The notes under the pieces were generated by a model. The model saw only the letters and a list, made by a program, of their open reading frames with translations, had not been told where the DNA came from and searched no databases. This document shows, piece after piece, positions 33,001 through 41,017 of a DNA stretch of 45,736 bases (within the stretch, counting starts at the first letter, position 1; the number at the start of each line of letters is the position of its first letter). The DNA is from Oscillospiraceae bacterium (lineage in GTDB: Bacteria; Bacillota; Clostridia; Oscillospirales; Oscillospiraceae): positions 1 through 45,736 of the forward strand of contig JAFTYM010000044.1 of NCBI GenBank assembly GCA_017461585.1. Direction: 5' to 3'. The position numbers were made by a program, and so were the translations under genes.

Positions 33001-33210
33001 ATTATGGTTGCTGAACAAATGATACTATGTGTCGTTGGTATCATACTTTCGTGCATTATAATGCTTGTTGGAAAAACATCTTATAATGTGACGCTGTTAA
33101 TGATACAAATATTCAGTATCTACGCGTTTGTGATCCTCTTGGCATCAATAATCGCATCCGCTGCAGCCACGAGCAAAAACGTACTGGAACTTTTGCAGAC
33201 CAGGGAATAA
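30040..33210 (+). CDS. Large FtsX/MacB-like ABC permease, copy 2
   Basis: A 1,056-residue paralogue of the preceding gene with the same layout: MKPEIALKMLYRSP opening, large outer domain, RRDFAIMRSMGVP coupling motif, second outer domain, ETAVMRVLGTSKRRIR and the shared end KNVLELLQTRE. It starts with GTG at 30040, preceded by AAAGGAGG; no ATG lies nearby in frame. The body has diverged in sequence and uses more A/T-ending codons than copy 1, yet the last 40 or so bases of the two genes are nearly identical. The pair probably forms a heterodimeric permease, or two forms with different outer-domain ligands. Confidence 0.88.
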   Translation: MKPEIALKMLYRSPVRTVLIFILIAAVTFALFSQVMGYVLTERELKSAVNQYRGVGVVERSALSPEARRTEAPYYIYTDDRVSTAFLTEDMAERFGSMGYAKITQNEIDKILGFPYISYGDTRYMTAGVMPSTLTADYIRLDEGEYYYNYTNSCVVEGTVTSIEGTRLTVETPVLLAGTVYFRNKIYIELETEVAENNEDGRTLVWSGTAPRATTFSTSKSKYTAENIDAFKIGNRYAFILRYDAEYAEKQNYPIFCLTDPFAYGWCDAVWDVTEERGDYLNSERFAPLEQYCSLVNTDNYTYDVVYTKDMESILYFADGTMTITTGRGLSCEDYEEKARVCVVHNDFANRYNLKIGDEITVKLGDTLFEQSKAIGAVAVVPERLSDNYTLVTLEIVGKFDDSRHEELQMSDANRSYSRSTVFVPGSLLNVPESELEGHEFTPGEFSFVVENAWEIPAFLEEVAPLFAEMGLKLTFEDGGWQEKISAFQDAQRISMIKIIILSASVILSVVLTAYMFILGKRRDFAIMRSMGVPKKLAVRTLLLQIGFITATAVIVGTVVAVVYTTKSTAASDALGVLGRRAVKTDILPAVTAACVLSELIVIFAVSSVMLVFLGKLPPLELLQASAKRVKTKQVVEETVPVVYTGDWVSIDRPVRDENPRRAKFVTRYVWRHIKRTSKKCLLSILITVLMLSVLCRIGVMNEHYTYLYENTSLKASFSESLNIYNLDVLLKSGYVKDVYYTGRRTLDVDNISTVAYITNNISRSIDEDVQINFLNGYDNSAFNELSNVVVMGQTIMNERGYNLGDMVELSAKGYFAFANYCVRFVESVYYRNGYSEKEIQEAILDKYEKRTAKFTIVGAVTSENSTADYAIFLPGTTEASPDYGKYVVLKYADASLADNDKAEEFREFGAGISGATMSGDVSFALDETEKAKHLKNNAELLGLMFPVASVAFAAVGVFVCCLFISQLSKETAVMRVLGTSKRRIRAIMVAEQMILCVVGIILSCIIMLVGKTSYNVTLLMIQIFSIYAFVILLASIIASAAATSKNVLELLQTRE

Positions 33211-33231
33211 ATTAAAAACAAAGTGTAAATT

Positions 33232-33267
33232 AAGTCGCCGAAGGCAATTCTTCGGCGACTTTGTTGT
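33232..33267 (+). terminator. Terminator after the permease pair
   Basis: AAGTCGCCGAAG (33232-33243) pairs perfectly with 33250-33261 around a 6-nt loop, then TTTGTTGTTG. Confidence 0.8.
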
Positions 33268-33331
33268 TGCTTTTGTTCATATTAATTGATAAAATTAATC
33301 TAGATAATTGCGTTCAAAGGTGGATAATAAA

Positions 33332-34015
33332 ATGAAACCTGAAAATATAAATCATCCTGTTCTGAATTTTATAATAGAAGATGATATTACAAAAGAAGAT
33401 TATTATGCACTTGTTTCGGAGTATCAGCAGATGATACTTCTATACGAAAGTGCCGTAAAGCAGCTTATAACAAAGTTTGAGATTTTTAATCAGGAATACA
33501 AAATGCGCGGCGCAAGAAACCCCATTGAAACCGTAAAATCCCGCGTTAAGGGTCCTGAGTCTATTGTTCGTAAGATGAAAAAATACGGCTTTGAAAAGTC
33601 GCTTGAGTCAATCGTTTTAAATCTGAACGACGTAGCGGGTGTGCGCGTAATCTGCTCTTACGTTTCGGATATTTATCTGGTTCGTGATATGCTTTTGGCT
33701 CAGCAGGATGTAACTCTGGTTGAAGAGCGCGACTACATAAAAGCACCCAAAGAAAACGGCTACAGAAGCCTGCATCTCATAATTGAGCTGCCTGTTTATC
33801 TCACAAGAACGGTCAGCCGCGTTAAGGCAGAAATTCAGATTCGCACTATCGCCATGGATTTCTGGGCAAGTTTAGAGCACAACATCAGATACAAAGCGGT
33901 GGATGCATTTCCGCCCGGCGTTGTAAAAGAGCTGCGAGATTGTGCGGAGATAATTGCCGTTACAGACAGGCGAATGGAAGCCTTGGCGCATAAGCTCCAT
34001 CAGGGATTACATTAA
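33332..34015 (+). CDS. Small alarmone synthetase (GTP pyrophosphokinase, RelP/RelQ-like)
   Basis: A 227-residue single-domain RelA/SpoT synthetase that makes (p)ppGpp from ATP and GTP/GDP. Core motifs are present: SRVKGPESIVRKMKKYG (substrate-binding Arg/Lys), LNDVAGVRVICSYVSD, a DYIKAPKENGYRSLHL segment with the G-loop Tyr, and EIQIRTIAMDFWASLEH with the catalytic Glu. No HD hydrolase or TGS/ACT domain exists, and the length matches YjbM/YwaC of Bacillus (about 210). The ATG at 33332 is used because AAAGGTGG sits 9 bp ahead, ruling out an upstream TTG at 33308. It heads a four-gene unit with lipid enzymes. Confidence 0.92.
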   Translation: MKPENINHPVLNFIIEDDITKEDYYALVSEYQQMILLYESAVKQLITKFEIFNQEYKMRGARNPIETVKSRVKGPESIVRKMKKYGFEKSLESIVLNLNDVAGVRVICSYVSDIYLVRDMLLAQQDVTLVEERDYIKAPKENGYRSLHLIIELPVYLTRTVSRVKAEIQIRTIAMDFWASLEHNIRYKAVDAFPPGVVKELRDCAEIIAVTDRRMEALAHKLHQGLH

Positions 34016-34033
34016 AGGGCAGGAAAACTTGAG

Positions 34034-34852
34034 ATGATTTTATATGTTTATTTAATAATCGGCTGCGTTGCCGGTCTTGTTGTGCCTTTTGCGGCCGATA
34101 TGATGGGCAGCTTTGCAGATGTGTGGAAGATAATTCTTCTGATATTGGCGTTTACCTTGGGGCTGGTTGTTCTTCACCTTGTTGTTGCCGTTATCATGTG
34201 CCTGTTTATTGACAAGAAAAAAGAGCCTGAAACACTTAAAAATGCTTTCAGACCCGTTGCAATGTCAACTCTTGACGCATTTTTAAAAGTTGCAGGTGTT
34301 GATATACAGGTCACAGGATTTGAAAAGCTGCCGAACGAGCCCTTTATGATGGTATGCAACCACAGAAGCCTTTTGGATGCTGTTGCGGCTGTTGTCGCGT
34401 TCAGAAAGTACTATGTTGCCTTTGTTTCCAAGAAGGAAAATATCAAAATCCCCGTAATTGCAAGATACATGGTACAGCTCGGCTGCCTGTTTTTAGACAG
34501 AGAGGATACGCGCAGCGCCGTTAAGACTATCAACCGCGCAGCGGATATGATAAAGAGCGGAATGGGATCTGTTGCTATCTGTCCCGAGGGTACAAGAAAC
34601 ACGACGGAAGCTCTGCTGCTGCCTTTTCACGCGGGTTCTTATAAAATAGCACAGAAGGCGAAATGTCCCGTGGTCGTTTTTACCGTATGGGGTGTGGACG
34701 AGGTGAAAAAACACCCTGTGATCAAGCGCACAAAGGTCTTTATAGACGTTATAGATGTTGTGGAAGCTGATAAGGTTCAGGAGCTGCGCTCGGGTGAACT
34801 GGCAGATATGACAAGAGAGATAATGCTGCACAATCTGGAGAGATATGTATAA
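34034..34852 (+). CDS. 1-acyl-glycerol-3-phosphate acyltransferase (PlsC-type)
   Basis: A 272-residue membrane acyltransferase likely making phosphatidic acid from lysophosphatidic acid. Two hydrophobic segments lie near residues 3-20 and 32-58. The catalytic motif I is CNHRSLLD with His110 and Asp115; motif III is PEGTRN (Glu185-Arg188) with the phosphate-binding Arg. A segment YMVQLGCLFLDRED corresponds to motif II. The stop overlaps the start of the lipid kinase by one base (TAATG), so the two are translationally coupled, and their reactions both involve phosphatidic acid. The start codon is preceded by a weak AGGAAAACTTGAG site. Confidence 0.9.
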   Translation: MILYVYLIIGCVAGLVVPFAADMMGSFADVWKIILLILAFTLGLVVLHLVVAVIMCLFIDKKKEPETLKNAFRPVAMSTLDAFLKVAGVDIQVTGFEKLPNEPFMMVCNHRSLLDAVAAVVAFRKYYVAFVSKKENIKIPVIARYMVQLGCLFLDREDTRSAVKTINRAADMIKSGMGSVAICPEGTRNTTEALLLPFHAGSYKIAQKAKCPVVVFTVWGVDEVKKHPVIKRTKVFIDVIDVVEADKVQELRSGELADMTREIMLHNLERYV

Positions 34853-35763
34853 TGAAGCACATTTTTATCGTTAATCCCGGTGCGGGTCAGGGAATGAAGG
34901 CTCCTGAGCTTGAGGAAAAGCTTAAAAAACTTGACATAGATTTTGAAATCTATGAGACCAAGGCGGCAAAAGATGCCACAAACTATGTGCGCAGCAGATG
35001 CGAAAGTGGTGAGGAGCTGCGTTTTTATGCCTGCGGCGGAGACGGCACCATTAAAGAAGTTATGGAAGGTGCGGTCGGCTTTCCAAATGCATCCATTACC
35101 TGCTATCCCGTGGGAAGCGGTAATGACTTTGTAAAGTGTTTTGGCGGCAAAGAGAAGTTTATGGATCTTGAAAGCCTTGTAAAAGGTGAGGCAAAGCCTA
35201 CGGATATTATCAAGGTTGATGATGATTTCTGTATAAATGCATGCCATTTCGGACTTGACTCTGCCGTTGCAAAGACTATGGCACAGGTAAAGCGCAAGAA
35301 AATAATCGGCGGCAAAAATGCGTATATTACAGGCGTTGTAAAAGCCTTTATCTGCAATATGAAGACCAAGGGCAAGATAATTGCAGACGGAGAAGTGATA
35401 GCAGACGGTGAATACCTTCTGTGCGCTGTCTCCAACGGACAGTATGTGGGCGGAATGTTCAGATGTGCACCCAAAGCAGCTGTTGATGACGGTCTTTTGG
35501 AGGTTTGCCTTGTAAAGCCTGTTTCAAGACTGACATTTTTAAAACTTGTCAAATATTATATAGAGGGAAGCCATCTTGATAATCCTAAATTTAAGAATAT
35601 TTTGATTTACAGAAAGTGCAAAAAGGTTGAGGTTTTTGCTGAGGAAGGATTTACCGCATCACTTGATGGTGAACTTGTTGAAACTACCCATTTCGTTGCA
35701 GAGGTAGAACCCGGTGCGGTCAACTTTGCAGTTCCCTGTGAAAAAGTACCGGCAGAGGTATAA
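34852..35763 (+). CDS. Diacylglycerol/lipid kinase (DgkB/YegS/LCB5 family)
   Basis: A 303-residue soluble lipid kinase that would phosphorylate diacylglycerol to phosphatidic acid, recycling the lipid left by lipoteichoic-acid-type synthesis. The N-terminal domain has VNPGAGQG and the nucleotide-binding GGDGT at 62-66. A YPVGSGNDFVKCFG segment follows, and the C-terminal beta domain ends in a DGE motif (SLDGELVE). It overlaps the PlsC stop by one base. An alternative reading as a generic NAD-kinase-like protein is unlikely given the DGK-specific GSGNDF motif. Confidence 0.92.
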   Translation: MKHIFIVNPGAGQGMKAPELEEKLKKLDIDFEIYETKAAKDATNYVRSRCESGEELRFYACGGDGTIKEVMEGAVGFPNASITCYPVGSGNDFVKCFGGKEKFMDLESLVKGEAKPTDIIKVDDDFCINACHFGLDSAVAKTMAQVKRKKIIGGKNAYITGVVKAFICNMKTKGKIIADGEVIADGEYLLCAVSNGQYVGGMFRCAPKAAVDDGLLEVCLVKPVSRLTFLKLVKYYIEGSHLDNPKFKNILIYRKCKKVEVFAEEGFTASLDGELVETTHFVAEVEPGAVNFAVPCEKVPAEV

Positions 35764-35793
35764 TGGGATTGCCCTTTGAGAGGATTTTGAAAT

Positions 35794-37023
35794 ATGGATG
35801 AGAAGATAAAGTCAAGATTTAAATACGGCCTGCTGTTTATTGCGGCAGTGGCGATAATATTCGTTATTCTGTTCAATTTCTATTCTGTCTGGGGAGTGCT
35901 GCGCGGAGCTGTATCTATAATATCACCCCTCATTGTAGGCGGCTGTATTGCCTTTATTCTGAACGTACCAATGCGCGGTTTTGAAAAGCTGATTGCAAGG
36001 ATGCAGAGAAAGACAAAGTATAAGCTGAAACAGCGCGCGATTGAGTTTATAAGCCTTATACTAACGCTTATAGCTGTTGTTTTGCTTATCTTTATCGTGG
36101 GTATTGTTGTATTCCCGAGAATTGCAGATTCTGTTGTAAGTCTCTACCATACGGTAATGGAAGGCTACCCGAAGCTTCTGGCTCAGATCGAGGAATTCGG
36201 CTTTGATACATCTTTTATCCGCGATTGGATAGATAAGATGAACATCGAAAAACTTGTCGAAACGCTTACAAACAACGCAAAGAACATTGTGGATACGCTT
36301 TCATCTGCGGCATCTTCTGTGTTCAGCGTGGCGTTCAATGCGTTTACAGGTCTTATTATTGCGATCTATATTCTGTCAAATAAGAGAACTCTGTCCAGAC
36401 AGATAAAGAGACTTTTGTATGCATTTCTCAACAAAAAGGCTGCAGACCGCATCTGTGAGATAGCAAAGCTGTCCTCGGATACATTTTCAGGCTTCTTTGC
36501 CGGCCAGACAAAGGAATGCTGTATTCTCTGCCTTATGTTCCTTGTTGTTCTGGGAATTTTCGGCTACCCTTATGCAGGCGTCATCAGCCTTGTCATTGCT
36601 GTTCTGGCAGTAATTCCCTATGTGGGTGCGTTTTTGGGCTGCGCCATTGGCGTACTGCTTTTGCTTATGGTAATGGCACCTATCCGCGTTCTGTGGTTCG
36701 TTGTTATATTCCTGGTAGTTCAGCAGATCGAAAACCAGTTCGTCTACCCCAAGGTAGTTGGTAAATCTGTAGGACTTCCCGCTATGTGGACGCTTTTGGC
36801 AGCTCTTCTGGGCGGCAAGCTCTTCGGCATCATCGGACTTCTGTTCTTTATCCCCTTTACCTCTGTTATCTACACCATTCTTCAGGAGAATATGAGAAAC
36901 AGACTTAAGAAAAAGAACATTGTGGTCTGTGAGGACGGCGGAAAACTGTGCAACTATACAGATTTTGTTGAAGACAATACTCCTGCAGAAGAGAAAACTG
37001 TATCTGAGGAGAAAGAAGACTAA
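35794..37023 (+). CDS. AI-2E family (PerM/YtvI-like) membrane transporter
   Basis: A 409-residue polytopic membrane protein. Hydrophobic segments lie near residues 12-30, 40-58, 85-105, 170-190 and four or five more between 235 and 365. The family signature is the P-rich second half, including FGYPYAGVISLVIAVLAVIPYVGAFLG and QQIENQFVYPKVVGKSVGLPA. Members move small molecules or ions (AI-2, sodium/proton) and are often misnamed; the substrate here is unknown. It lies 30 bp after the lipid kinase and ends the operon at a terminator. The C-terminal tail is acidic. Confidence 0.9.
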   Translation: MDEKIKSRFKYGLLFIAAVAIIFVILFNFYSVWGVLRGAVSIISPLIVGGCIAFILNVPMRGFEKLIARMQRKTKYKLKQRAIEFISLILTLIAVVLLIFIVGIVVFPRIADSVVSLYHTVMEGYPKLLAQIEEFGFDTSFIRDWIDKMNIEKLVETLTNNAKNIVDTLSSAASSVFSVAFNAFTGLIIAIYILSNKRTLSRQIKRLLYAFLNKKAADRICEIAKLSSDTFSGFFAGQTKECCILCLMFLVVLGIFGYPYAGVISLVIAVLAVIPYVGAFLGCAIGVLLLLMVMAPIRVLWFVVIFLVVQQIENQFVYPKVVGKSVGLPAMWTLLAALLGGKLFGIIGLLFFIPFTSVIYTILQENMRNRLKKKNIVVCEDGGKLCNYTDFVEDNTPAEEKTVSEEKED

Positions 37024-37031
37024 ACGTACAG

Positions 37032-37075
37032 ATCGTTGTTCCGTGGAGGCGCGGCCTTGCGGAACAACGATTTTT
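37032..37075 (+). terminator. Terminator after the AI-2E-type transporter
   Basis: ATCGTTGTTCCG (37032-37043) pairs perfectly with 37060-37071, with a 16-nt loop and TTTTT. Confidence 0.85.
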
Positions 37076-37101
37076 AACTTAGATTTTACACAAAACGTGT
37101 T

Positions 37102-37129
37102 TTGGATTTAACATTACATATACTATAAT
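37102..37129 (+). promoter_or_regulatory. Promoter of the pyridoxal kinase operon
   Basis: TTGGAT (37102-37107), a 16-bp spacer and perfect TATAAT (37124-37129). The start codon is only about 20 bp downstream, so the leader is very short. CAAAAC-GT-GTTTTG (37091-37104) overlaps the -35 region and could be an operator. Confidence 0.6.
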
Positions 37130-37148
37130 CATGTTCGGAGTGATAAAA

Positions 37149-37979
37149 ATGGAAGAGCTCAAAAGAGTTGTTGCGGTAAATGATATGTCCTGCTTTGGCA
37201 AATGTTCTCTTACCGTGGCTCTTCCCGTTATTTCTGCCTTCGGTGTTGAGGCTGTGCCTCTGCCTACGGCGGTTTTGTCTACCCATACAGGTGGATTTTC
37301 GGGTTTTACATGTCTTGATATGACCGATGAGATGGAAAAAATAATCGCTCATTGGAAAACTGTCGGCTTTAAATGCGACGGAATATACACAGGTTACTTT
37401 ACCTGTGCAAGGCAAATTGATATAACGATGGAGCTTATAGAGGGCTTCGCGGATAAAGATACCATCGTTCTGGTGGATCCTGTAATGGGCGATAACGGAT
37501 ATCTCTACACGGGATTTGATGAAGCCTTTGCGGAGGACATGGCAAGGCTTTGCGGCAAAGCAGATGTGATAACTCCGAATATTACCGAGGCGCTGCTTTT
37601 GGCAAAGCTGCCCTATGAGCCCATACAGAGCGGTGAGACCGTTGAAAAATGTCTTGAAAAGCTTAAAAACACGGGAACAAAACGCAGCGTTATCACGGGT
37701 GTAAGGACTGATGAGAATGACATCGGCTATGTATGCCGTGATTATGAAACAGGGGAGACGTTTTCTGTTTTCTACCCCTTTGAAAAGATGCGCCTTCACG
37801 GCTGCGGAGATGTATTTGCATCCGTATTGTGCGGCGGGCTTGTAAAGGGAGAAGGCTTTGAAGCTGCTGTCCACCGTGCTGCGGATTTTACGGAGAGATG
37901 CATACACTCCACAGAAGCTGACTTGGAAAACCATTGGTACGGACTTAAATTTGAAAAGAACCTTTTGGAAGGAATATAG
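37149..37979 (+). CDS. pdxY: Pyridoxal/pyridoxamine kinase (PdxY/PdxK-type)
   Basis: A 276-residue ribokinase-fold enzyme that phosphorylates vitamin B6 vitamers to supply pyridoxal phosphate. The substrate-binding start is VAVNDMSCFGKCSLT, followed by PTAVLSTHTGGF. The central DPVMGDNGYLY and the catalytic anion hole RLHGCGDVFAS (GxGD type, Asp as base) are intact. Length is normal. The ATG at 37149 follows GGAG at 8-bp spacing. The next gene starts 2 bp after its stop, so it probably shares a transcript with the HD hydrolase and the two-component pair. Confidence 0.92.
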   Translation: MEELKRVVAVNDMSCFGKCSLTVALPVISAFGVEAVPLPTAVLSTHTGGFSGFTCLDMTDEMEKIIAHWKTVGFKCDGIYTGYFTCARQIDITMELIEGFADKDTIVLVDPVMGDNGYLYTGFDEAFAEDMARLCGKADVITPNITEALLLAKLPYEPIQSGETVEKCLEKLKNTGTKRSVITGVRTDENDIGYVCRDYETGETFSVFYPFEKMRLHGCGDVFASVLCGGLVKGEGFEAAVHRAADFTERCIHSTEADLENHWYGLKFEKNLLEGI

Positions 37980-37981
37980 AC

Positions 37982-38641
37982 ATGCTTACTTATCAGGATA
38001 TCAGAAGAAATGAAGATATAAACACATATATAAAGATGGCAGACAGATCTCTCGGTGCTCTCGGCTTTACAGAGCACAGCTTTGCTCATGTAGCTAAGGT
38101 ATCTGCAACGGCAAAGTATATTATGGAGACTATGGGCTGTGATGAGCGTGATATTGAACTTGCCATGATCGCAGGATACCTTCACGATATAGGAAATCTT
38201 GTGAACAGATCAGAGCACTCTCAGAGCGGTGCTGTTATGGCGTTCCGCATTTTGGATAATCTGAATATGCCCGCAGAGGAGATTGCCAAAATCGTAACAG
38301 CCATAGGAAACCATGACGAGGGAACTGGTGTTCCCGTGGACGATATGTGCGCTGCACTTATTTTGGCAGACAAATCCGACGTTCGCAGAAGCAGAGTCAG
38401 AAACCGCGATTTTGCAACATTCGACATTCACGACAGAGTCAACTATTCCGTTGAAAAGTCTGAATTGAAAATCAGTGAGGACAAGACACGCATTACGCTC
38501 TATATAAATATTGACACACATTACTGTTCGATTATGGACTATTTTGAGATATTCCTTGGCCGTATGACCATGTGCCGCCGTGCTGCGGAGAAGCTTGGAC
38601 TAAAGTTCAAGCTGGAAATAAACGGACAGGAGCTTCTGTAA
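37982..38641 (+). CDS. HD-domain phosphohydrolase
   Basis: A 219-residue soluble protein with an HD metal-binding domain: His32/His36 region (EHSFAHV), the doublet His68-Asp69 in GYLHDIGN, a later His in IGNHDEG and the closing LADKSD aspartate. HD proteins hydrolyse phosphate esters of nucleotides, including (p)ppGpp or cyclic dinucleotides, but the substrate is not set by these motifs. It follows the pyridoxal kinase by 2 bp behind GGAAGGAA and precedes the response regulator by 13 bp. Confidence 0.85.
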   Translation: MLTYQDIRRNEDINTYIKMADRSLGALGFTEHSFAHVAKVSATAKYIMETMGCDERDIELAMIAGYLHDIGNLVNRSEHSQSGAVMAFRILDNLNMPAEEIAKIVTAIGNHDEGTGVPVDDMCAALILADKSDVRRSRVRNRDFATFDIHDRVNYSVEKSELKISEDKTRITLYINIDTHYCSIMDYFEIFLGRMTMCRRAAEKLGLKFKLEINGQELL

Positions 38642-38654
38642 TGGAGGTGCGGGC

Positions 38655-39329
38655 ATGATATATCTTCTTGAAGATGATGCCAATATCAGAAAATTTGTTT
38701 TGTATGCGTTAAACAGCGTTCAGCTTGAGGCAAAGGGCTTTGAGCTTCCGTCAGAATTTTGGGCAGCGATGGATGAAGAAATGCCCGATCTGCTGCTTCT
38801 GGACATTATGCTTCCGGAGGAGGACGGACTCAGTATTCTGAAAAAGCTGAGAAGTGCATCTGCAACTTCGTCCCTCCCTGTCATCATGCTGACGGCAAAG
38901 GACACTGAGTATGACAAGGTCATGGGGCTTGACAGCGGTGCTGATGATTATGTGGCAAAGCCGTTTGGCACTATGGAACTCGTCTCCCGAATAAAGGCGC
39001 TGCTTCGCAGAACGGAGAAGAAAGACAATACGGAAGAATATACCGTAGGAGAGCTGTATGTCTGTCCGTCAAAGCATATTGTGAGAGCGGGACAGGAACA
39101 GGTATCCCTGGCTCTTAAAGAATTCGAGCTGCTGTGCGAGCTTTTAAAGCACAAGGGAAATGTATGCTCGCGAGATATGCTGTTTGACAGCGTATGGGGA
39201 TACTCTTTCGATGTAGGCAACCGCACTCTTGATGTACATATACGCTCGCTTCGTTCAAAGCTCGGTAAGTGCGGAGAGCTTATAGAGACGGTGCGCGGCA
39301 TGGGATATAAAATAGGAGACGGCAAATGA
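38655..39329 (+). CDS. OmpR/PhoB-family response regulator
   Basis: A 224-residue DNA-binding regulator. The receiver domain (1-115) has acidic pocket residues near 7-8, phospho-acceptor Asp50 in LLLLDIMLP, the Thr of LTAK and Lys102 in AKPFG. The winged helix C-terminal domain covers about 130-222 (LKEFELLCELLKHKG, NRTLDVHIRSLRSKLG, VRGMGYKI). The start follows GGAGGTGCGGGC. The stop overlaps the histidine kinase start by 4 bp (ATGA). Confidence 0.95.
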   Translation: MIYLLEDDANIRKFVLYALNSVQLEAKGFELPSEFWAAMDEEMPDLLLLDIMLPEEDGLSILKKLRSASATSSLPVIMLTAKDTEYDKVMGLDSGADDYVAKPFGTMELVSRIKALLRRTEKKDNTEEYTVGELYVCPSKHIVRAGQEQVSLALKEFELLCELLKHKGNVCSRDMLFDSVWGYSFDVGNRTLDVHIRSLRSKLGKCGELIETVRGMGYKIGDGK

Positions 39330-40963
39330 CGGGCAAGATATTCAAAAATACCGTATTTGCTGCTGTTGTTGCCGTGTTTATGAGCATTATCATCGTTGTG
39401 GGCGTGCTGTTTGAATATTTTGCCGTGAGAACGGAAAAAGAGACAATGGCTTTTTGCGAGCTTGCGGTATCGGCTGCCGAAAGCGGATATATCGGGACGT
39501 TGTCTGTGCCCGAGAGCAAGCGGGTATATATCATTTCTGCTGACGGCACGGTAATGTTTGACTCTGCAGAAGAAGATGTGGGCAATGCTTACACAGGCGA
39601 AGAGCTGGCAGACGCGCTGGAAAAAGGTGAGAGCAGCTTTGAGGGTAAGGCATACGGTCCCTCCGAGAGGACTGTGCGTTATGCAAAAAAGCTGGCCGAC
39701 GGAAGTGCAATCGTTGTTGCGTTTACAGAACCGACAGTATGGCTTGTGGTATTGGGAATGTCGGGAATATTCCTTATGGTCATTGCGCTTGCCGCGCTGC
39801 TTACTTTTGTGGGCTCTTTAAGAGCATCAAAGCGAATAGCAGAGCCCTTAAATGCCTTGGAGCCTAAAAGTGCCGTGAAGATACGAGGCATGGATGAGCT
39901 TCTGCCCCTTTTCGGAAAAATCGAGCACCAGAACCGGAAGATAGAAAAACAGGTGGCGGAGCTGGGCAGGCAGAGACAGGAATTTAACGATATTATTGAC
40001 AATATGAACGAGGGTCTCATCATCATTGACGATAAGAAGCTTATCTTAGCCGTAAATTCCGCTGCACTGAATATTTTGGGTGCGAAGCAGCCAAAAAAGG
40101 GCGCAGGAGTATTCTCTCTTAATCAGGGAGAGTTGTTTTATGATGCTGTGGATGAAGCCCTTTCCGGCGAGAGCAGCGTTAAAAACATTGCCAACGGAGA
40201 CATATATTTTCAGATGATCGCAAACCCGGTTATGACGGAGTCTGCAGTAACAGGTGCGGTCATCGTTATCATCGATGTTACGGAAAAGGAAAAGCTTGAG
40301 GTAATGCGCCGTGAGTTTACGTCCAATGTTTCTCATGAGCTGAAAACACCTCTCACTTCTATCTACGGGCTTTCCGAGATACTTATGGCAGGAAATGTGG
40401 AAGAGGAGATATCAAGAGATTTTTCAAAGAGCATCCACGATGAGACGGGACGTATGATATCCCTTGTAAACGATATTCTGAAGCTGTCCCAGCTTGATGA
40501 AGGCGGTCTGAACTACCACCGTGAATATGTTGATATGCTTGAGCTTGGGAATACTGTTGCAGACAGACTTAAGACAGCTGCTGACAATGCAGGTGTGACC
40601 ATAAATGTTGAGGGCGAACCTGTAAAGGTCTTTGGTGTGTATAACGTTCTGGAGGAGATAGTATATAACCTCTGTGACAACAGCCTTAAATACAACAGAC
40701 CCGGAGGCACCGTCACGGTAAAAGCAGGTCGGGATGAAGGACATGCTTTTGTAGCGGTCAGCGACACGGGAATAGGTATTCCCGAAGAGGCGCTTCCGAG
40801 AATTTTTGAGAGATTTTACCGTGTGGACAAGAGCCACTCTCGAAAAATCGGAGGTACGGGCTTAGGTCTTTCAATCGTAAAGCATGCTGCCGCGATGCAT
40901 GGAGCGACGATATCCGCCCAAAGCGTTCTCGGTGAGGGAACTACCATAACGGTCAGATTTTGA
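39326..40963 (+). CDS. PAS-containing sensor histidine kinase (PhoR/WalK-like)
   Basis: A 545-residue membrane sensor. One transmembrane helix lies near 10-34, followed by an extracytoplasmic domain of about 100 residues, a second helix near 138-162 and a HAMP-like linker. A PAS domain covers about 218-320. A HisKA domain has the phospho-acceptor His337 in NVSHELKTP, and the ATPase domain has N-box NLCDNSLKYN, DTGIGIP, IFERFYRVDKSHSR and GGTGLGLSIVKH. This matches PhoR-type sensors of phosphate or envelope state. It is coupled to the response regulator. The signal is unknown. Confidence 0.95.
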   Translation: MTGKIFKNTVFAAVVAVFMSIIIVVGVLFEYFAVRTEKETMAFCELAVSAAESGYIGTLSVPESKRVYIISADGTVMFDSAEEDVGNAYTGEELADALEKGESSFEGKAYGPSERTVRYAKKLADGSAIVVAFTEPTVWLVVLGMSGIFLMVIALAALLTFVGSLRASKRIAEPLNALEPKSAVKIRGMDELLPLFGKIEHQNRKIEKQVAELGRQRQEFNDIIDNMNEGLIIIDDKKLILAVNSAALNILGAKQPKKGAGVFSLNQGELFYDAVDEALSGESSVKNIANGDIYFQMIANPVMTESAVTGAVIVIIDVTEKEKLEVMRREFTSNVSHELKTPLTSIYGLSEILMAGNVEEEISRDFSKSIHDETGRMISLVNDILKLSQLDEGGLNYHREYVDMLELGNTVADRLKTAADNAGVTINVEGEPVKVFGVYNVLEEIVYNLCDNSLKYNRPGGTVTVKAGRDEGHAFVAVSDTGIGIPEEALPRIFERFYRVDKSHSRKIGGTGLGLSIVKHAAAMHGATISAQSVLGEGTTITVRF

Positions 40964-40966
40964 CAC

Positions 40967-40999
40967 AAAAAAACAGCGGATTGTGAAAACAATCCGCTG
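40967..40999 (-). terminator. Terminator of the phosphotransacylase gene
   Basis: CAGCGGATTGT and its complement form a perfect 11-bp stem with a 4-nt loop, followed on the minus strand by TTTTTTT. On the plus strand it also lies 10 bp past the kinase stop. Confidence 0.85.
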
Positions 41000-41017
41000 A
41001 AATTGTATGTATGAGAT

